Shown here in pieces: positions 1 to 9,016 of a stretch of DNA of 64,000 nucleotides. Location: assembly GCF_000218565.1 (NCBI RefSeq), contig NC_015684.1, positions 1,240,001-1,304,000 of the forward strand, in the 5' to 3' direction. The notes beneath the pieces are model-generated. The model saw only the letters and a program-made list of their open reading frames with translations, was not told the origin of the DNA and did not search any database. Both the position numbers and the translations under genes were made by a program. The DNA is from Afipia carboxidovorans OM5 (GTDB taxonomy: Bacteria > Pseudomonadota > Alphaproteobacteria > Rhizobiales > Xanthobacteraceae). Position 1 is the stretch's first letter, and each line of letters opens with the position of its first letter.

Positions 1-87
1 CTGCGCGGCAGCGGGAAGCGGGACCGTGAGCGTCATCGCAACGCATGCGAGACCGGCGAGAAGGATGTTGTGTGCGGAAAGAACCAT
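1..87 (-). CDS. N-terminal fragment of an exported protein (runs off the window)
   Basis: Read on the minus strand, an ATG at 87-85 opens a frame that is still open at the window edge. The 29 visible residues form a classical Sec signal peptide: a short polar start, a hydrophobic core (ILLAGLACVAMTLTV) and a PAAAQ end that fits a signal-peptidase I site. A cysteine lies in the core, but the residues before it do not make a good lipobox. The mature protein is outside the window, so its function cannot be called. Confidence 0.6.
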   Translation of the reverse strand, partial: MVLSAHNILLAGLACVAMTLTVPLPAAAQ

Positions 88-348
88 CAGGACCGTGCGT
101 GATTGTGGAACCGAGGGGCGAATGACGGGGGAATCGTCTCGAATCTCCATATCTGATATGGGCGATCGGGCTCTCATCTTCAATGCACCGAAAAGCCACC
201 GGGGAAAAGGCTGCGGGATTCCCGTTGTGCCATTCTCACCAGATAGGTAAGGAATTTGTTAGCCCGGCAGGCGGTTGTGCGAGGCCGCCCTGTGCATCAT
301 ACGATTTAATCGATCGCCTGATTCAATAAGTCGCACTGAGTACGAAAA

Positions 349-1425
349 ATGCCGAACACTATAGCCGAAGTCCTGAAGGCATTTGCCGCGGGTGAACTCG
401 TTGTCGTGACCGACGATGACGACCGTGAGGGCGAGGGCGATCTGATTGTTGCCGCCACCTTATGCACGCCGGAGAAGATGGCGTTCATCATCCGCCACAC
501 TTCCGGTATCGTATGTGCACCGATCACCGTCGAGGATGCGCGGCGCCTGCGGCTCGATCCGATGGTCGCGAACAACGATTCCAACCACACCACGGCATTC
601 ACGGTCTCCATCGACTACAAGCCCGGCATGACGACCGGCATTTCGGCGGAAGAGCGGCTTGCCTGCTGCCGTGCGCTCGCCAACCCGAATGCGGGTGCCG
701 CGGACTTCGCCCGGCCGGGCCACGTCTTTCCGTTGATCGCGCGCGAGGGCGGCGTGCTGCTGCGCTCCGGCCATACCGAGGCGGCGGTTGATCTCTGCAA
801 GCTCGCGGGCCTGCCGCCGGTCGGCGTCATCAGCGAACTGATGAACGACGACGGCACCGTGATGAAGGGCGAGCAGGTGACGAGCTTCGCCGCCAAGCAC
901 AACCTCAAGCATGTCACCATTGCCGACATGATCGCCTATCGGCAGGCGCGCGAGAAACTGATCGAGCGTGTCTCCACCTTCACCGTGGATTCGCCGATCG
1001 GCCCGATGCAGGGCTATGCCTATCGTTCGCCGTTCGATCCGGTCTATCACGCGGCCTTCGTCTATAATGGTGTCGGCGACGGCAAGGGTGTGCTAACCCG
1101 CATTCACAAGCCGAACCTCACGCGCGACATCTTCTTCGGATCGGAGCGCCTTGCGAAGGTGCTGGAGCGGTTCAAGGCGAACGGCAGCGGCGTGCTCGTC
1201 TATCTGCGCGACGGCGTGGTCGGCGTGCCGGTGGCGCCGATCGATCAGCATCATTCCTCGGAGGCGGATCGCAATCGGCAATGGCGCGAGATCGGTGTCG
1301 GCGCACAGATCCTGCGTGACCTCGGCGTGACGTCGATCCGCCATCTCACCTCCGCGGTCCATGACTACAAGGGTCTGTCGGGATACGGCATCGAGATCGT
1401 GGGGAACGAGCTGTTCGAGAGCTGA
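349..1425 (+). CDS. ribB: 3,4-dihydroxy-2-butanone-4-phosphate synthase with degenerate GTP cyclohydrolase II-like tail
   Basis: Makes 3,4-dihydroxy-2-butanone 4-phosphate from ribulose 5-phosphate for riboflavin synthesis in the cytosol. The N-terminal half (about residues 1-200) carries the family signatures DDDREGEGD, RHTSGIV and HTEAAVDL, which supply the metal and substrate ligands. The C-terminal half (about 205-358) aligns by length and order with GTP cyclohydrolase II. The position of its zinc site reads HKPNLTRD...SERLAKV, without the three cysteines needed by an active RibA. I therefore call it RibB, with a tail that is probably structural or regulatory. The protein is 358 aa. I see no FMN riboswitch in the 260 bases upstream. 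Confidence 0.9.
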   Translation: MPNTIAEVLKAFAAGELVVVTDDDDREGEGDLIVAATLCTPEKMAFIIRHTSGIVCAPITVEDARRLRLDPMVANNDSNHTTAFTVSIDYKPGMTTGISAEERLACCRALANPNAGAADFARPGHVFPLIAREGGVLLRSGHTEAAVDLCKLAGLPPVGVISELMNDDGTVMKGEQVTSFAAKHNLKHVTIADMIAYRQAREKLIERVSTFTVDSPIGPMQGYAYRSPFDPVYHAAFVYNGVGDGKGVLTRIHKPNLTRDIFFGSERLAKVLERFKANGSGVLVYLRDGVVGVPVAPIDQHHSSEADRNRQWREIGVGAQILRDLGVTSIRHLTSAVHDYKGLSGYGIEIVGNELFES

Positions 1426-1508
1426 CACGATTTGCGAAAGGCCGGCGATATACGGCCGACGCGGCGGCGTGCTAGGTTTTTCGGGCAGAGCAAGCGAGAG
1501 AGCGATAC

Positions 1509-2714
1509 ATGAGCGTGCGCCCCCAGGCGAAGGACAAGCCCGTATTCAAATGGGACGATCCATTTCTCCTTGAAGACCAGCTAACCGAAGACGAGCGCAT
1601 GATCCGCGATACGGCGCATGCCTACGCGCAGGACAAGCTGCTGCCGCGCGTGCTCGATGCCTATGCCGATGAGACGGCGGATCGCGACATTTTCCGCGAG
1701 ATGGGCGAGCTTGGCCTGATCGGCCTCACGCTCCCCGAAGAATATGGCTGCGCCAACGCAAGTTACGTCGCCTATGGCCTTGTCGCGCGCGAGATCGAGC
1801 GGGTCGATTCCGGATATCGCTCGATGAACAGCGTGCAGTCCTCGCTGGTGATGTATCCGATCTATAGCTATGGCGACGAGGCGCAGCGCAAGAAATATCT
1901 GCCGAAGCTTGCGAGCGGCGAGTGGGTCGGCTGCTTTGGTCTGACCGAACCTGACGCAGGCTCCGATGTCGACGGCATGAAAACCCGCGCCGAGAAGGTT
2001 TCCGACGGCTATCGTCTCACTGGCTCGAAGATGTGGATATCGAATGCGCCGATCGCCGACGTGTTCGTGGTGTGGGCGAAGTCGCAGGCGCATGACAACA
2101 AGGTACGCGGCTTCATTCTCGAAAAGGGCATGAAGGGCCTCTCGGCGCCGAAGATCGCGGGCAAGCTGTCGTTGCGCGCCTCGATCACCGGCGAGGTGGT
2201 GATGGATGGCGTCGTGGTGCCGGAAAGCGCGCTGTTGCCGAATGTCTCCGGGCTTGCGGGGCCGTTCGGTTGCCTCAATCGCGCGCGTTACGGCATCTCC
2301 TGGGGTGCGATGGGCGCAGCGGAGGATTGCTTCCATCGCGCGCGGCAATATGTGCTCGACCGCAAGCAGTTCGGCCGGCCGCTCGCCGCGACCCAGCTCG
2401 TGCAGAAGAAGCTCGCGGACATGGAGGCCGAGATTGCACTCGGTTTGCAGGGATCATTGCGGATCGGCCGGTTGATGGACGAGGGCAAGGTCACGCCTGA
2501 GATGGTTTCGATCATGAAGCGCAACAATTGCGGCAAGGCGCTCGACATCGCCCGTGTCGCACGCGACATGCACGGCGGCAACGGTATCTCCAGCGAATTC
2601 CATGTCATGCGCCATGCGCAGAATCTGGAAAGCGTGAACACCTATGAGGGCACCCACGACGTGCACGCGCTGATCCTCGGCCGCGCCATCACCGGAATTC
2701 AGGCGTTCACCTGA
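1509..2714 (+). CDS. gcdH: glutaryl-CoA dehydrogenase (acyl-CoA dehydrogenase family)
   Basis: FAD enzyme that oxidises and decarboxylates glutaryl-CoA to crotonyl-CoA in lysine, tryptophan and aromatic-acid breakdown. The 401-aa protein has the normal three-domain acyl-CoA dehydrogenase layout. GCDH-like signatures are SGYRSMNSVQSSLVM (about residues 107-121), the flavin-contact stretch FGLTEPDAGSD, and the catalytic glutamate in NTYEGTHDVH (Glu380). The N-terminal FKWDDPFLLEDQLTEDE is also typical of this subfamily rather than of short-chain enzymes. It is followed 55 bp later, on the same strand, by a metallo-hydrolase gene. No dedicated regulator adjoins it. Confidence 0.88.
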   Translation: MSVRPQAKDKPVFKWDDPFLLEDQLTEDERMIRDTAHAYAQDKLLPRVLDAYADETADRDIFREMGELGLIGLTLPEEYGCANASYVAYGLVAREIERVDSGYRSMNSVQSSLVMYPIYSYGDEAQRKKYLPKLASGEWVGCFGLTEPDAGSDVDGMKTRAEKVSDGYRLTGSKMWISNAPIADVFVVWAKSQAHDNKVRGFILEKGMKGLSAPKIAGKLSLRASITGEVVMDGVVVPESALLPNVSGLAGPFGCLNRARYGISWGAMGAAEDCFHRARQYVLDRKQFGRPLAATQLVQKKLADMEAEIALGLQGSLRIGRLMDEGKVTPEMVSIMKRNNCGKALDIARVARDMHGGNGISSEFHVMRHAQNLESVNTYEGTHDVHALILGRAITGIQAFT

Positions 2715-2769
2715 TGCGCGTACGGCATGCGATGATGGGTTTGCGCACGCTCGCGCAAAGGGGCGCGTG

Positions 2770-3699
2770 ATGGCGCTCGATAACGACATTCCGTTCAATC
2801 GCAACTTTCCGCTGAAGCCCGGCGTGGTCGATCGTCCGGTGCCGGGTGTGCGGCGAGTTCTCTGTGACAATCCCGGCCCGTTCACCTTCACCGGCACGGT
2901 GAGTTACATCGTGGGCGAAGGGCGCGTCGCCATCGTCGATCCCGGGCCGGACGACGATGCGCATATCGCGGCGCTGCTCGACGCCGTGCGCGGCGAGACG
3001 GTGACGCACATTTTTGTCACCCACACTCATCGCGATCATTCGCCTGCTGTGCCGAAGATCAGACAGGCGACCGGTGCGAGCGTTTATGCCGAGGGCCCGC
3101 ACCGCGCGGCGCGGCCGATGCATGAAGGCGAGCCGCCCCGCAACAAGGAATCCAACGATCTCGACTTTCGCCCGGATGTCGCGCTAACGGACGGCGAGGT
3201 TGTTTCAGGCGAGGGCTGGTCGCTGCAGGCGGTGACGACGCCGGGCCATACCGCGAACCATATGGCGTTTGCCTGGCGCGAGCGCTCGTTGATCTTCGTC
3301 GGCGATCATGTGATGGGCTGGTCCACCACCATCGTGGTGCCGCCGGATGGCGCGATGATCGATTTCATGGCCTCGCTCGAAAAGCTCGCAGCGCGGCCGG
3401 AGCGGCTTTATTTTCCGGGCCACGGGCCGGAGATTGAAGATGGGCCGCGGTTCGCGGACTTCATGATCCGTCATCGCCGTGCGCGCGAGGCCTCGATCCT
3501 GCACAGGCTGGCGAAGGGCGATGCCGATATTCCGAGCATCGTGCGTGCGAGCTATATCGGCATCGATCCACGGCTTGTGAGCGCTGCAGGCTATTCGGTG
3601 CTTGCGCATCTCGAAGATCTGGCCGAGCGCGGCATCGTCGTAACCAATGGCGCGCCGACCATCGACAAGACCTATCGCCTCTTGGTGCCCTTGGGCTGA
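2770..3699 (+). CDS. metallo-beta-lactamase-fold hydrolase
   Basis: About 309 aa with the di-zinc motif HTHRDHS (near residue 80) followed by GHTANH and GDH at the expected spacing, and a C-terminal winged-helix-like region of the LACTB2 type. The substrate is unknown; relatives act on thioesters, RNA or small esters. GTG (2767) and ATG (2770) starts are adjacent. The AAAGGGG Shine-Dalgarno at 2757-2763 favours the ATG. It may be co-transcribed with gcdH, where a thioesterase-like role would make sense, but that is inference. Its 3' end overlaps the convergent DUF1499 gene by 28 bp. Confidence 0.75.
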   Translation: MALDNDIPFNRNFPLKPGVVDRPVPGVRRVLCDNPGPFTFTGTVSYIVGEGRVAIVDPGPDDDAHIAALLDAVRGETVTHIFVTHTHRDHSPAVPKIRQATGASVYAEGPHRAARPMHEGEPPRNKESNDLDFRPDVALTDGEVVSGEGWSLQAVTTPGHTANHMAFAWRERSLIFVGDHVMGWSTTIVVPPDGAMIDFMASLEKLAARPERLYFPGHGPEIEDGPRFADFMIRHRRAREASILHRLAKGDADIPSIVRASYIGIDPRLVSAAGYSVLAHLEDLAERGIVVTNGAPTIDKTYRLLVPLG

Positions 3700-4532
3700 G
3701 GCTTTGCCGGTTCGAGAATCTTCTTCTCGGGTTTGGCGTTGTCGGCCGCGTCGCTGAGTTCGCTCGCGAAGGCGCGGATGCGCGAAGCGTTGCTGCCGAA
3801 ATCATGCTCGAAGTAGCGCGAGGAAGATCGAATATCGACGCGCGCGCCGTCGCCGTCCGGCACGACGCGGATCGAAACGTCCTCGCGCAATCCCATCACC
3901 TGCGTGCGCGCCACCGCTTCGATGCGCCCGATCCGCTGCGGCGGAGCCGGTGGGCGATCGTCGATCACCAGCCATTTGCGGTGGGTGACGATCCGCAGCG
4001 CCATGTCGTAGGCGCGCTGCGGCGACAGGTTGACATAGACCGGCTCGATGTCGGGATAGGCCTCGCGCTGCATCTCGGCGGAATAGAGCCCGGCATAGGC
4101 GGCCGGGTTCGCGCCATCGGCGGCGCGCAGGCGGGCCAGTGCATCGAAGCGCGGCGGGTCGATCGGATCGGTCGAGATGTCGTAGAGCCGCGGCAGGCGC
4201 TGGTACTGCAAGGCGAGATAGGCCGGGTAGGCGAGGATCAGCACGTCGATGAACAGCGCGAGCAGGATGCGGCTCATGCCGCGCGAGCCGTTCTGCCAGA
4301 TCGCGGCGAAGGCGGCGAAGCACAGCAGGATGGAGAGGCCCGCGCAGGCGAGCGCGCCGAAGAACGTCGTCAATGCGGGGCGGAAATCGAGGAAGCCGAA
4401 ACGCACCACCAGAACCGAGGCAACCGTCGCGACCAGCGCGAACACCGCCATTCGCCGCGCCCACGAGGCGAGCGGTGAAATCGGTTCTTTCAGATAGGCG
4501 GCTGAAAAGCGGCGGGCCATTCGATGATCCAC
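3672..4532 (-). CDS. DUF1499 family membrane protein
   Basis: 286 aa. Three hydrophobic segments (about residues 27-47, 52-78 and 85-107) are followed by a soluble domain with the DUF1499 look: YVNLSPQRAYDMALRIV, a central VSIRV strand, then RVDIRSSSRYFEHDFGSNASRI. The family has no firm biochemical function. The C-terminus is lysine/proline rich. The gene converges on the metallo-hydrolase gene and its stop lies inside that gene's last codons. Confidence 0.7.
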   Translation of the reverse strand: MDHRMARRFSAAYLKEPISPLASWARRMAVFALVATVASVLVVRFGFLDFRPALTTFFGALACAGLSILLCFAAFAAIWQNGSRGMSRILLALFIDVLILAYPAYLALQYQRLPRLYDISTDPIDPPRFDALARLRAADGANPAAYAGLYSAEMQREAYPDIEPVYVNLSPQRAYDMALRIVTHRKWLVIDDRPPAPPQRIGRIEAVARTQVMGLREDVSIRVVPDGDGARVDIRSSSRYFEHDFGSNASRIRAFASELSDAADNAKPEKKILEPAKPQPKGTKRR

Positions 4533-4618
4533 GGGCGCAGGGCTTGCGCCGGCTCGTTTGACCTAGCCTATTTCCCTGCGGGGAGGGAAGTCGTGGACAT
4601 CGAAATCGGGCCGCGAAT

Positions 4619-5347
4619 TCATGAGGCCATCACCGCATTCCAGATCATGGTGAGGCCACAGATCAGCATCAGCCCGTCCATGATGACACGGAAGGTTTCC
4701 GGCGCGAGGCGCAGCACGAACGGCTTGGCGATGAAGGTGCCGGCCATGATCGCGGCGCCGGTGATGAGGCCTTTCAGCAGAAGGTCGAGCGGCAGTGCGC
4801 CGCTGCTGCCGAAAGTCAGCACCTTGACGACGTAGATGACGAGCGATGACGCGCCTTCGGTTGCGAGGAATGCGCCTTTCACGAGTCCGTAGCCGAGAAA
4901 CACCGGCACCGAGATCGGTCCGGTGGAGACGACGATGCCGGTGAGGAAACCGATCACCGCGCCCGCCAGCGCCATGTGCCACAGCGTCAGGCGGATCATG
5001 CGTTTGGCGAGCAGATGCCGTAGCGGGATCATCGACAGCAGAAACAGTCCGATGGTGAAATCGACCGCGCGCGCGGGCAGGATCAGCAGCGTGCGCGCGC
5101 CGAGAAACGCGGCGGGACCCGCGGTGATGCTGTAAGCCGCGAACGCGCGCCAATCGACCGTGCGCCACCACGCAAGGATGCGCGAGAGATTCGCCATCAC
5201 CGCGGCGACCGCCATGATCGGCACCGCGGCTTTCGGTCCATAGATGGTGGCAAGGACCGGCACCAGCATGATCGAAGCGCCGGTTCCGACGATGCCGCTG
5301 AAGATGCCGGCCACAAGCCCGACGATGAGAACGAGAATCAGCCCCAT
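4619..5347 (-). CDS. TSUP (TauE/SafE) family permease
   Basis: 242 aa, almost entirely hydrophobic with about seven or eight predicted membrane segments. The first, LVGLVAGIFSGIVGTGAS, has the glycine-rich pattern that opens each half of TauE/SafE sulfite/organosulfur exporters. The mid-protein arginine cluster HLLAKRMIR marks the cytoplasmic loop between halves. The substrate cannot be told from sequence. It starts back to back with the extensin-like gene, leaving a divergent intergenic space of about 125 bp. Confidence 0.78.
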   Translation of the reverse strand: MGLILVLIVGLVAGIFSGIVGTGASIMLVPVLATIYGPKAAVPIMAVAAVMANLSRILAWWRTVDWRAFAAYSITAGPAAFLGARTLLILPARAVDFTIGLFLLSMIPLRHLLAKRMIRLTLWHMALAGAVIGFLTGIVVSTGPISVPVFLGYGLVKGAFLATEGASSLVIYVVKVLTFGSSGALPLDLLLKGLITGAAIMAGTFIAKPFVLRLAPETFRVIMDGLMLICGLTMIWNAVMAS

Positions 5348-5471
5348 GGTTCCGTTCTATCGTATCGCGTGCGTGCCCGGAATTGGCAGCAGCGGCAGGG
5401 CGCTTTATGGTGGGGGAAAGGCAACGAAGCACCTTCCGTCGTCCCTTCCAGAATTGCCTGTCTGCTCCGGA

Positions 5472-6365
5472 ATGCCGATCCCGCAAGCCTATCGAAATCT
5501 CCGCGCGCACGGCCTTCTGCAGGCGTGGGTTATGGCCCTTGCGGCGGGAGGCATGCTTGCCTTGCTGCCGGCCGCGATGGCGTCCGTACCGCTGCCCCGG
5601 CCGCGCCCTGCGGAGGTGCCCGCAGTCGCGCCGGAGGCGGCTCCGCAGGTTGGTGACGAGAAGAAGAGTGCCCCGGCTGAGCCCGCAACGCCGGAAGTCT
5701 CGGCCTGCCGCAAGTCCCTGACCGACGACATCGCGATTGCCCCGTCAATCGCGCCAATTCGCGATGCCAGCGGCTGTGGTGGCGAGGATTTGGTGCGGCT
5801 CGAGGCCGTGGTGCTGCGGGACGGGCGGCGTGTCGGCCTCAAGCCGGCGGCAACACTGCGCTGTGAGATGGCGCGGGCGGTTGCAGACTGGATACGCGAG
5901 GATGCCTCTCCTCTCGCGCAGAGCCTCGGCTCCGAGCTCGATGCGCTCGACAATTTCGATTCCTATTCTTGCCGCGGCCGCAACCGCGTGAAGGGAGCGA
6001 AACTGTCCGAGCACGGCAAGGCGAATGCGCTCGATGTGCGTAGCCTCGATCTTGCCGACGGCAGGAAACTGTCATTGACCGATCGTGCGCTGGCGCCCGA
6101 GGTGCGCGAGAAGGTGCTGTGGTCGGTGTGCACGCGCTTCACGACGGTGCTCGGTCCGGGCTCGGACTGGTATCACGAGGATCATATCCATCTCGACATC
6201 GCGCAGCGCCGCAACAACTACAAACTCTGCCAGTGGAATATCTACGAGCCGCTGCCGGCGACCCCGCCATTCCTGCCGGCGGAGCGACCGTCAGATGCAC
6301 CGGCGCCTGCTACGTCCGAGCCTTCAAAGGGGGAAGCGGGTGCGGCTGCGGGCAAGGCGGAATGA
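5472..6365 (+). CDS. extensin-like C-terminal domain protein (secreted)
   Basis: Probably an envelope or cell-wall protein. The N-terminus (297 aa from this ATG) has a hydrophobic stretch ending in AAMAS, then a Pro/Ala/Glu-rich linker. The bacterial extensin-like domain (about residues 75-255) follows, with SEHGKANALDV and WYHEDHIHLDI; the latter matches the metal-binding HxH of D-Ala-D-Ala carboxypeptidase-like folds. Four conserved cysteines probably form disulfides. The frame is open back to 5244, but that would run antisense through the TSUP gene, so I start at 5472; 5532 (MALAAGG) is an alternative. The C-terminal 40 residues are Pro/Ala-rich and low complexity. Confidence 0.75.
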   Translation: MPIPQAYRNLRAHGLLQAWVMALAAGGMLALLPAAMASVPLPRPRPAEVPAVAPEAAPQVGDEKKSAPAEPATPEVSACRKSLTDDIAIAPSIAPIRDASGCGGEDLVRLEAVVLRDGRRVGLKPAATLRCEMARAVADWIREDASPLAQSLGSELDALDNFDSYSCRGRNRVKGAKLSEHGKANALDVRSLDLADGRKLSLTDRALAPEVREKVLWSVCTRFTTVLGPGSDWYHEDHIHLDIAQRRNNYKLCQWNIYEPLPATPPFLPAERPSDAPAPATSEPSKGEAGAAAGKAE

Positions 6366-6411
6366 ATCGGGTTGAATCGTTATTGTGAGGAGGTTTATCG
6401 CCCACGGTGTG

Positions 6412-6559
6412 CTCCCTCTCCCCGTTGGGGAGAGGGTTGGGGTGAGGGGATCTAAATGCCTCGATTGAATATCTGGTCCCCCTCACCCGGCTCGCCCTAG
6501 CGTGTCAAAGACCCGCTAATGGCTCGCCGACCTCTCCCCGTTGGGGGAGAGGTGAAGGG
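6412..6559. repeat. palindromic intergenic repeat, CTCTCCCC family, copy 1
   Basis: Two C/T-rich hairpins (ccctctccccgttggggagaggg and cctctccccgttgggggagagg) flank a ggtgagggg...cccctcaccc inner pair. The same architecture occurs at 19177-19321 and 25212-25327. This copy lies between the convergent extensin-like and L,D-transpeptidase genes. The rest of the 310-base gap holds only the terminator at 6624-6652. Confidence 0.75.
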
Positions 6560-6623
6560 AACGCTGCTGCGAGATTGGGCAACGAATGAGTGAGCTCGCA
6601 TGGCAATACCTGTATCGCCCAAC

Positions 6624-6652
6624 GAAAAACGCCGCCCGGGTGAGGGGCGGCG
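6624..6652 (-). terminator. Rho-independent terminator of the L,D-transpeptidase gene
   Basis: On the minus strand an 8-bp perfect GC stem (CGCCGCCC/GGGCGGCG) with a 7-nt loop is followed at once by GTTTTTCG. It lies 25 bp past the stop codon. Confidence 0.75.
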
Positions 6653-6676
6653 CTTCGATTGAAAGATTGCGACAGC

Positions 6677-7354
6677 TTACTGATAGAGCGTGTTGCCGCC
6701 CTGCAGCGCCATCTTCGAGTTGAAGGGCGAGTCACCCTGCTTGGGCTCGAGCACGACGACGATCGCGCCCATCTTGACGCGGCTGTAGAGGTCGATGACG
6801 TCCTCGTTGGTCATGCGGATGCAGCCCGAGGAAATCGACGCTCCGATATATTCCGGCTGGTTGGTGCCGTGAATGCGGAACAGCGTGTCCTTGCCGCCCG
6901 AGTACAGGTAGATCGCGCGCGAGCCCATCGGATTGTCCGGGCCGCCCTTGACGAAGGTCGGAACGCCGAGGCGCTCGATCTCGCTCTTGGTGGGGTGCCA
7001 ATCCGGCCACTCGCGCAGCGCGCCGACCTTGGCGATGCCGGACCAGGCCATGGCTTCTTCGCCGACGGTGATGCCGTAGCGGATCGCCTTACCGTTATCG
7101 AGCACGTAGTAGAGATAGTGGTTGTCGGAATCGACCATGATCGAGCCCGGTGCTTCCTTGCGGTGGTAATCCACAATGGCACGACGGAACGGCTCAGCCA
7201 CCGGCGCCTTCGCATAGGTCACCTTGGACAGGAGTTCCTTGTCACGCGGCTTGAGCAGGCTATCGCTCGAGGCCTCGTAATGGGTGGTCTGCATGCAGCC
7301 CGCCAAGAACAGGCCGGCGGCGAGCACGGCAAATTTGGAAGCAATCGACGGCAT
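6677..7354 (-). CDS. L,D-transpeptidase (YkuD domain) lipoprotein
   Basis: 225 aa. It begins with a lipoprotein signal peptide (lipobox LAGC at about residues 17-20), so it is probably anchored in the envelope. The YkuD catalytic signature is complete: RIHGTNQPEYIG then SSGCIRM, with the nucleophilic cysteine in SGC. Family members make 3-3 peptidoglycan cross-links or attach proteins to peptidoglycan. The frame extends 15 residues upstream, but only the internal ATG puts the lipobox at the right distance. It ends in a strong terminator. Divergent from corA. Confidence 0.88.
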   Translation of the reverse strand: MPSIASKFAVLAAGLFLAGCMQTTHYEASSDSLLKPRDKELLSKVTYAKAPVAEPFRRAIVDYHRKEAPGSIMVDSDNHYLYYVLDNGKAIRYGITVGEEAMAWSGIAKVGALREWPDWHPTKSEIERLGVPTFVKGGPDNPMGSRAIYLYSGGKDTLFRIHGTNQPEYIGASISSGCIRMTNEDVIDLYSRVKMGAIVVVLEPKQGDSPFNSKMALQGGNTLYQ

Positions 7355-7657
7355 CGACTTGAACCTTGAAGGCGCGGCGGCGGATAAAACAAGAATCAAT
7401 GGACCTAAGCCGCCATCATATCGCTTGCCTTATAAACATCAGGTTTTCGCCCAACGCCAGCCACGCGAGCCTTGTTTTGCCACGCAGCATCCCACCTGTG
7501 GCATTGCTGCCGCACTCCTGCGTCATAAAGCTTCTGTAAACCCTGCCTCTGCCCGTGGAACAGGCATCCCCGGGGCCGAACTCCTTCCGACTTGCCCGAA
7601 TCGAGCGGATTTGCGTTTTGGCGAGTGACGTCGTGCCGCAGCCGGAGACCACCTGTC
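7355..7657. other. divergent promoter region between L,D-transpeptidase and corA
   Basis: 303 bases without a supportable gene. It must carry promoters for both flanking genes, but I see no clear -35/-10 pair, palindrome or repeat in it. Confidence 0.4.
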
Positions 7658-8635
7658 ATGCTGTCCGTATTCGCACCCTCATCGGGGTCGCTGAAGAAAG
7701 TCGACGTCGCGGATCTCAACGCGCTGCCTGAGGATGCCGTCTGGCTCGACCTCAAGGCACCGGTTCCCGGCGAGGACAAGGCGGTCGAGAAGCTCGTCGG
7801 CATCCAGATCCCGACCCGCGAGGACATGCAGGAGATCGAAATCTCCTCGCGCCTCTATATCGAGAACAACGCTCGCTACATGACGGCGACGCTCGTTTGC
7901 GGCACAGATGGCGTTAACCCGCGCACGGCACCGGTCTCCTTCATCCTGACGGGGCAGCGGCTCGTAACCGTGCGCTATGATGAGCCGAAGCCCTTTATGC
8001 TGGTAGCGGGAAAGCTCGGGCGTACCTGCCCCGCGGGGACGACCGGTGATGCTGTCCTGCTGGAGCTGCTGGAGGCGATCATCGATCGCAGCGCCGACGT
8101 CCTCGAGCGTGTTGGTGCCGATGTCGATAACGTCAGCAACACGATTTTCGAATTGTCCGCCGATCGCGGGCAGGCGCGCAAATATTCCCGCATTCTCATC
8201 ACCATCGGCCGCAAGGGAGACCTGACGTCGAAGGTGCGCGAAAGTCTCGTCTCGATCGGCCGCGTGATTTCCTTTGTCACGGTCGATATCGATCAGACCG
8301 GGCGCTGGAGCAAGGAGCAGCGCGCGCAACTCAAGACGTTGCAGCGCGACGTGCAGTCGCTCACCGATCACGCTTCCTATTTGTCGAACAAGATCACCTT
8401 CGTGCTCGATGCGATGCTCGGCGTCGTCAATCTCGAGCAGAACAACATCATCAAGCTGTTCTCGGTTATGGCGGTGGTGTTGATGCCGCCGACGCTGATC
8501 GCCTCGATCTACGGCATGAACTTCAAGATCATGCCGGAGCTTGAATGGCGGCACGGCTATCCTTTTGCGCTGATGGCCATGTTGTTTGCGGCGGTGCTGC
8601 CCTATGTGTTCTTCAAGTGGAAGAAGTGGCTGTAA
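7658..8635 (+). CDS. corA: CorA-family magnesium/divalent cation transporter
   Basis: 325 aa. A soluble N-terminal funnel of about 260 residues is followed by two C-terminal membrane helices. The first ends in the diagnostic YGMNF pore motif and the second spans the last 25 residues, finishing in the basic FFKWKKWL. Such proteins form pentameric inner-membrane channels for Mg2+ or Co2+. The frame is open 22 codons further upstream, but the ATG at 7658 begins the family-typical MLSVFAP. It is followed by cutA 28 bp downstream; the pairing of a divalent-ion channel with a metal-tolerance protein is suggestive. Confidence 0.87.
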   Translation: MLSVFAPSSGSLKKVDVADLNALPEDAVWLDLKAPVPGEDKAVEKLVGIQIPTREDMQEIEISSRLYIENNARYMTATLVCGTDGVNPRTAPVSFILTGQRLVTVRYDEPKPFMLVAGKLGRTCPAGTTGDAVLLELLEAIIDRSADVLERVGADVDNVSNTIFELSADRGQARKYSRILITIGRKGDLTSKVRESLVSIGRVISFVTVDIDQTGRWSKEQRAQLKTLQRDVQSLTDHASYLSNKITFVLDAMLGVVNLEQNNIIKLFSVMAVVLMPPTLIASIYGMNFKIMPELEWRHGYPFALMAMLFAAVLPYVFFKWKKWL

Positions 8636-8666
8636 GCCATCCCGCCTGGAACAATAGGAGGTAATG

Positions 8667-8984
8667 ATGGCCGATGACGTTTGCATCGTGATGACCACCG
8701 TCACGACCCCGGAGCAGGCAAAGGCGCTTGCGCGCGCGGTGGTCGATGCGCGCCTTGCGGCATGCGCCCAGACCCTTCCGATTTCCAGTTGTTATCGCTG
8801 GGAGGGCAAAGTCGTCGAGGACGGCGAGCAGATGATCCTGTTCAAGACGCGGACCGACCAGTTTGCCGTGCTGGAAGTCTTGCTGCTGGAGCTTCATCCC
8901 TACGATACACCTGAGATCATTCGCCTGCCGGTCGATGGCGTCGGCGAAAAATATCGGGCATGGCTGATGGGTGAGGTGGGATGA
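8667..8984 (+). CDS. cutA: divalent-cation tolerance protein CutA
   Basis: About 105 aa, the normal CutA1 length. Family blocks are present: TTVTTPEQAKALARAVVDARLAAC, the SCYRWEGK turn, LFKTR and LHPYDTPEI. CutA1 forms very stable trimers and has been linked to copper/divalent metal tolerance, though its true role is unsettled. Two ATGs are adjacent (8664 and 8667). The strong AGGAGGT at 8656-8662 sits too close to the first, so the second is preferred. Probably in an operon with corA. Confidence 0.88.
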   Translation: MADDVCIVMTTVTTPEQAKALARAVVDARLAACAQTLPISSCYRWEGKVVEDGEQMILFKTRTDQFAVLEVLLLELHPYDTPEIIRLPVDGVGEKYRAWLMGEVG

Positions 8985-9016
8985 AGCGTTTTTCATGTCG
9001 CTCGGAAACATCCGGG

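Noticed and set aside
88..348. Possible FMN riboswitch before ribB
   Set aside because: The conserved RFN blocks are not found. Only short GC hairpins are seen.
5244..5471. Upstream extension of the extensin-like gene
   Set aside because: It would run antisense through the TSUP gene and would place the signal peptide internally.
4563..5510. 315-aa minus-strand open frame
   Set aside because: It is an out-of-frame shadow of the TSUP gene and has an Arg/His-rich composition without family motifs.
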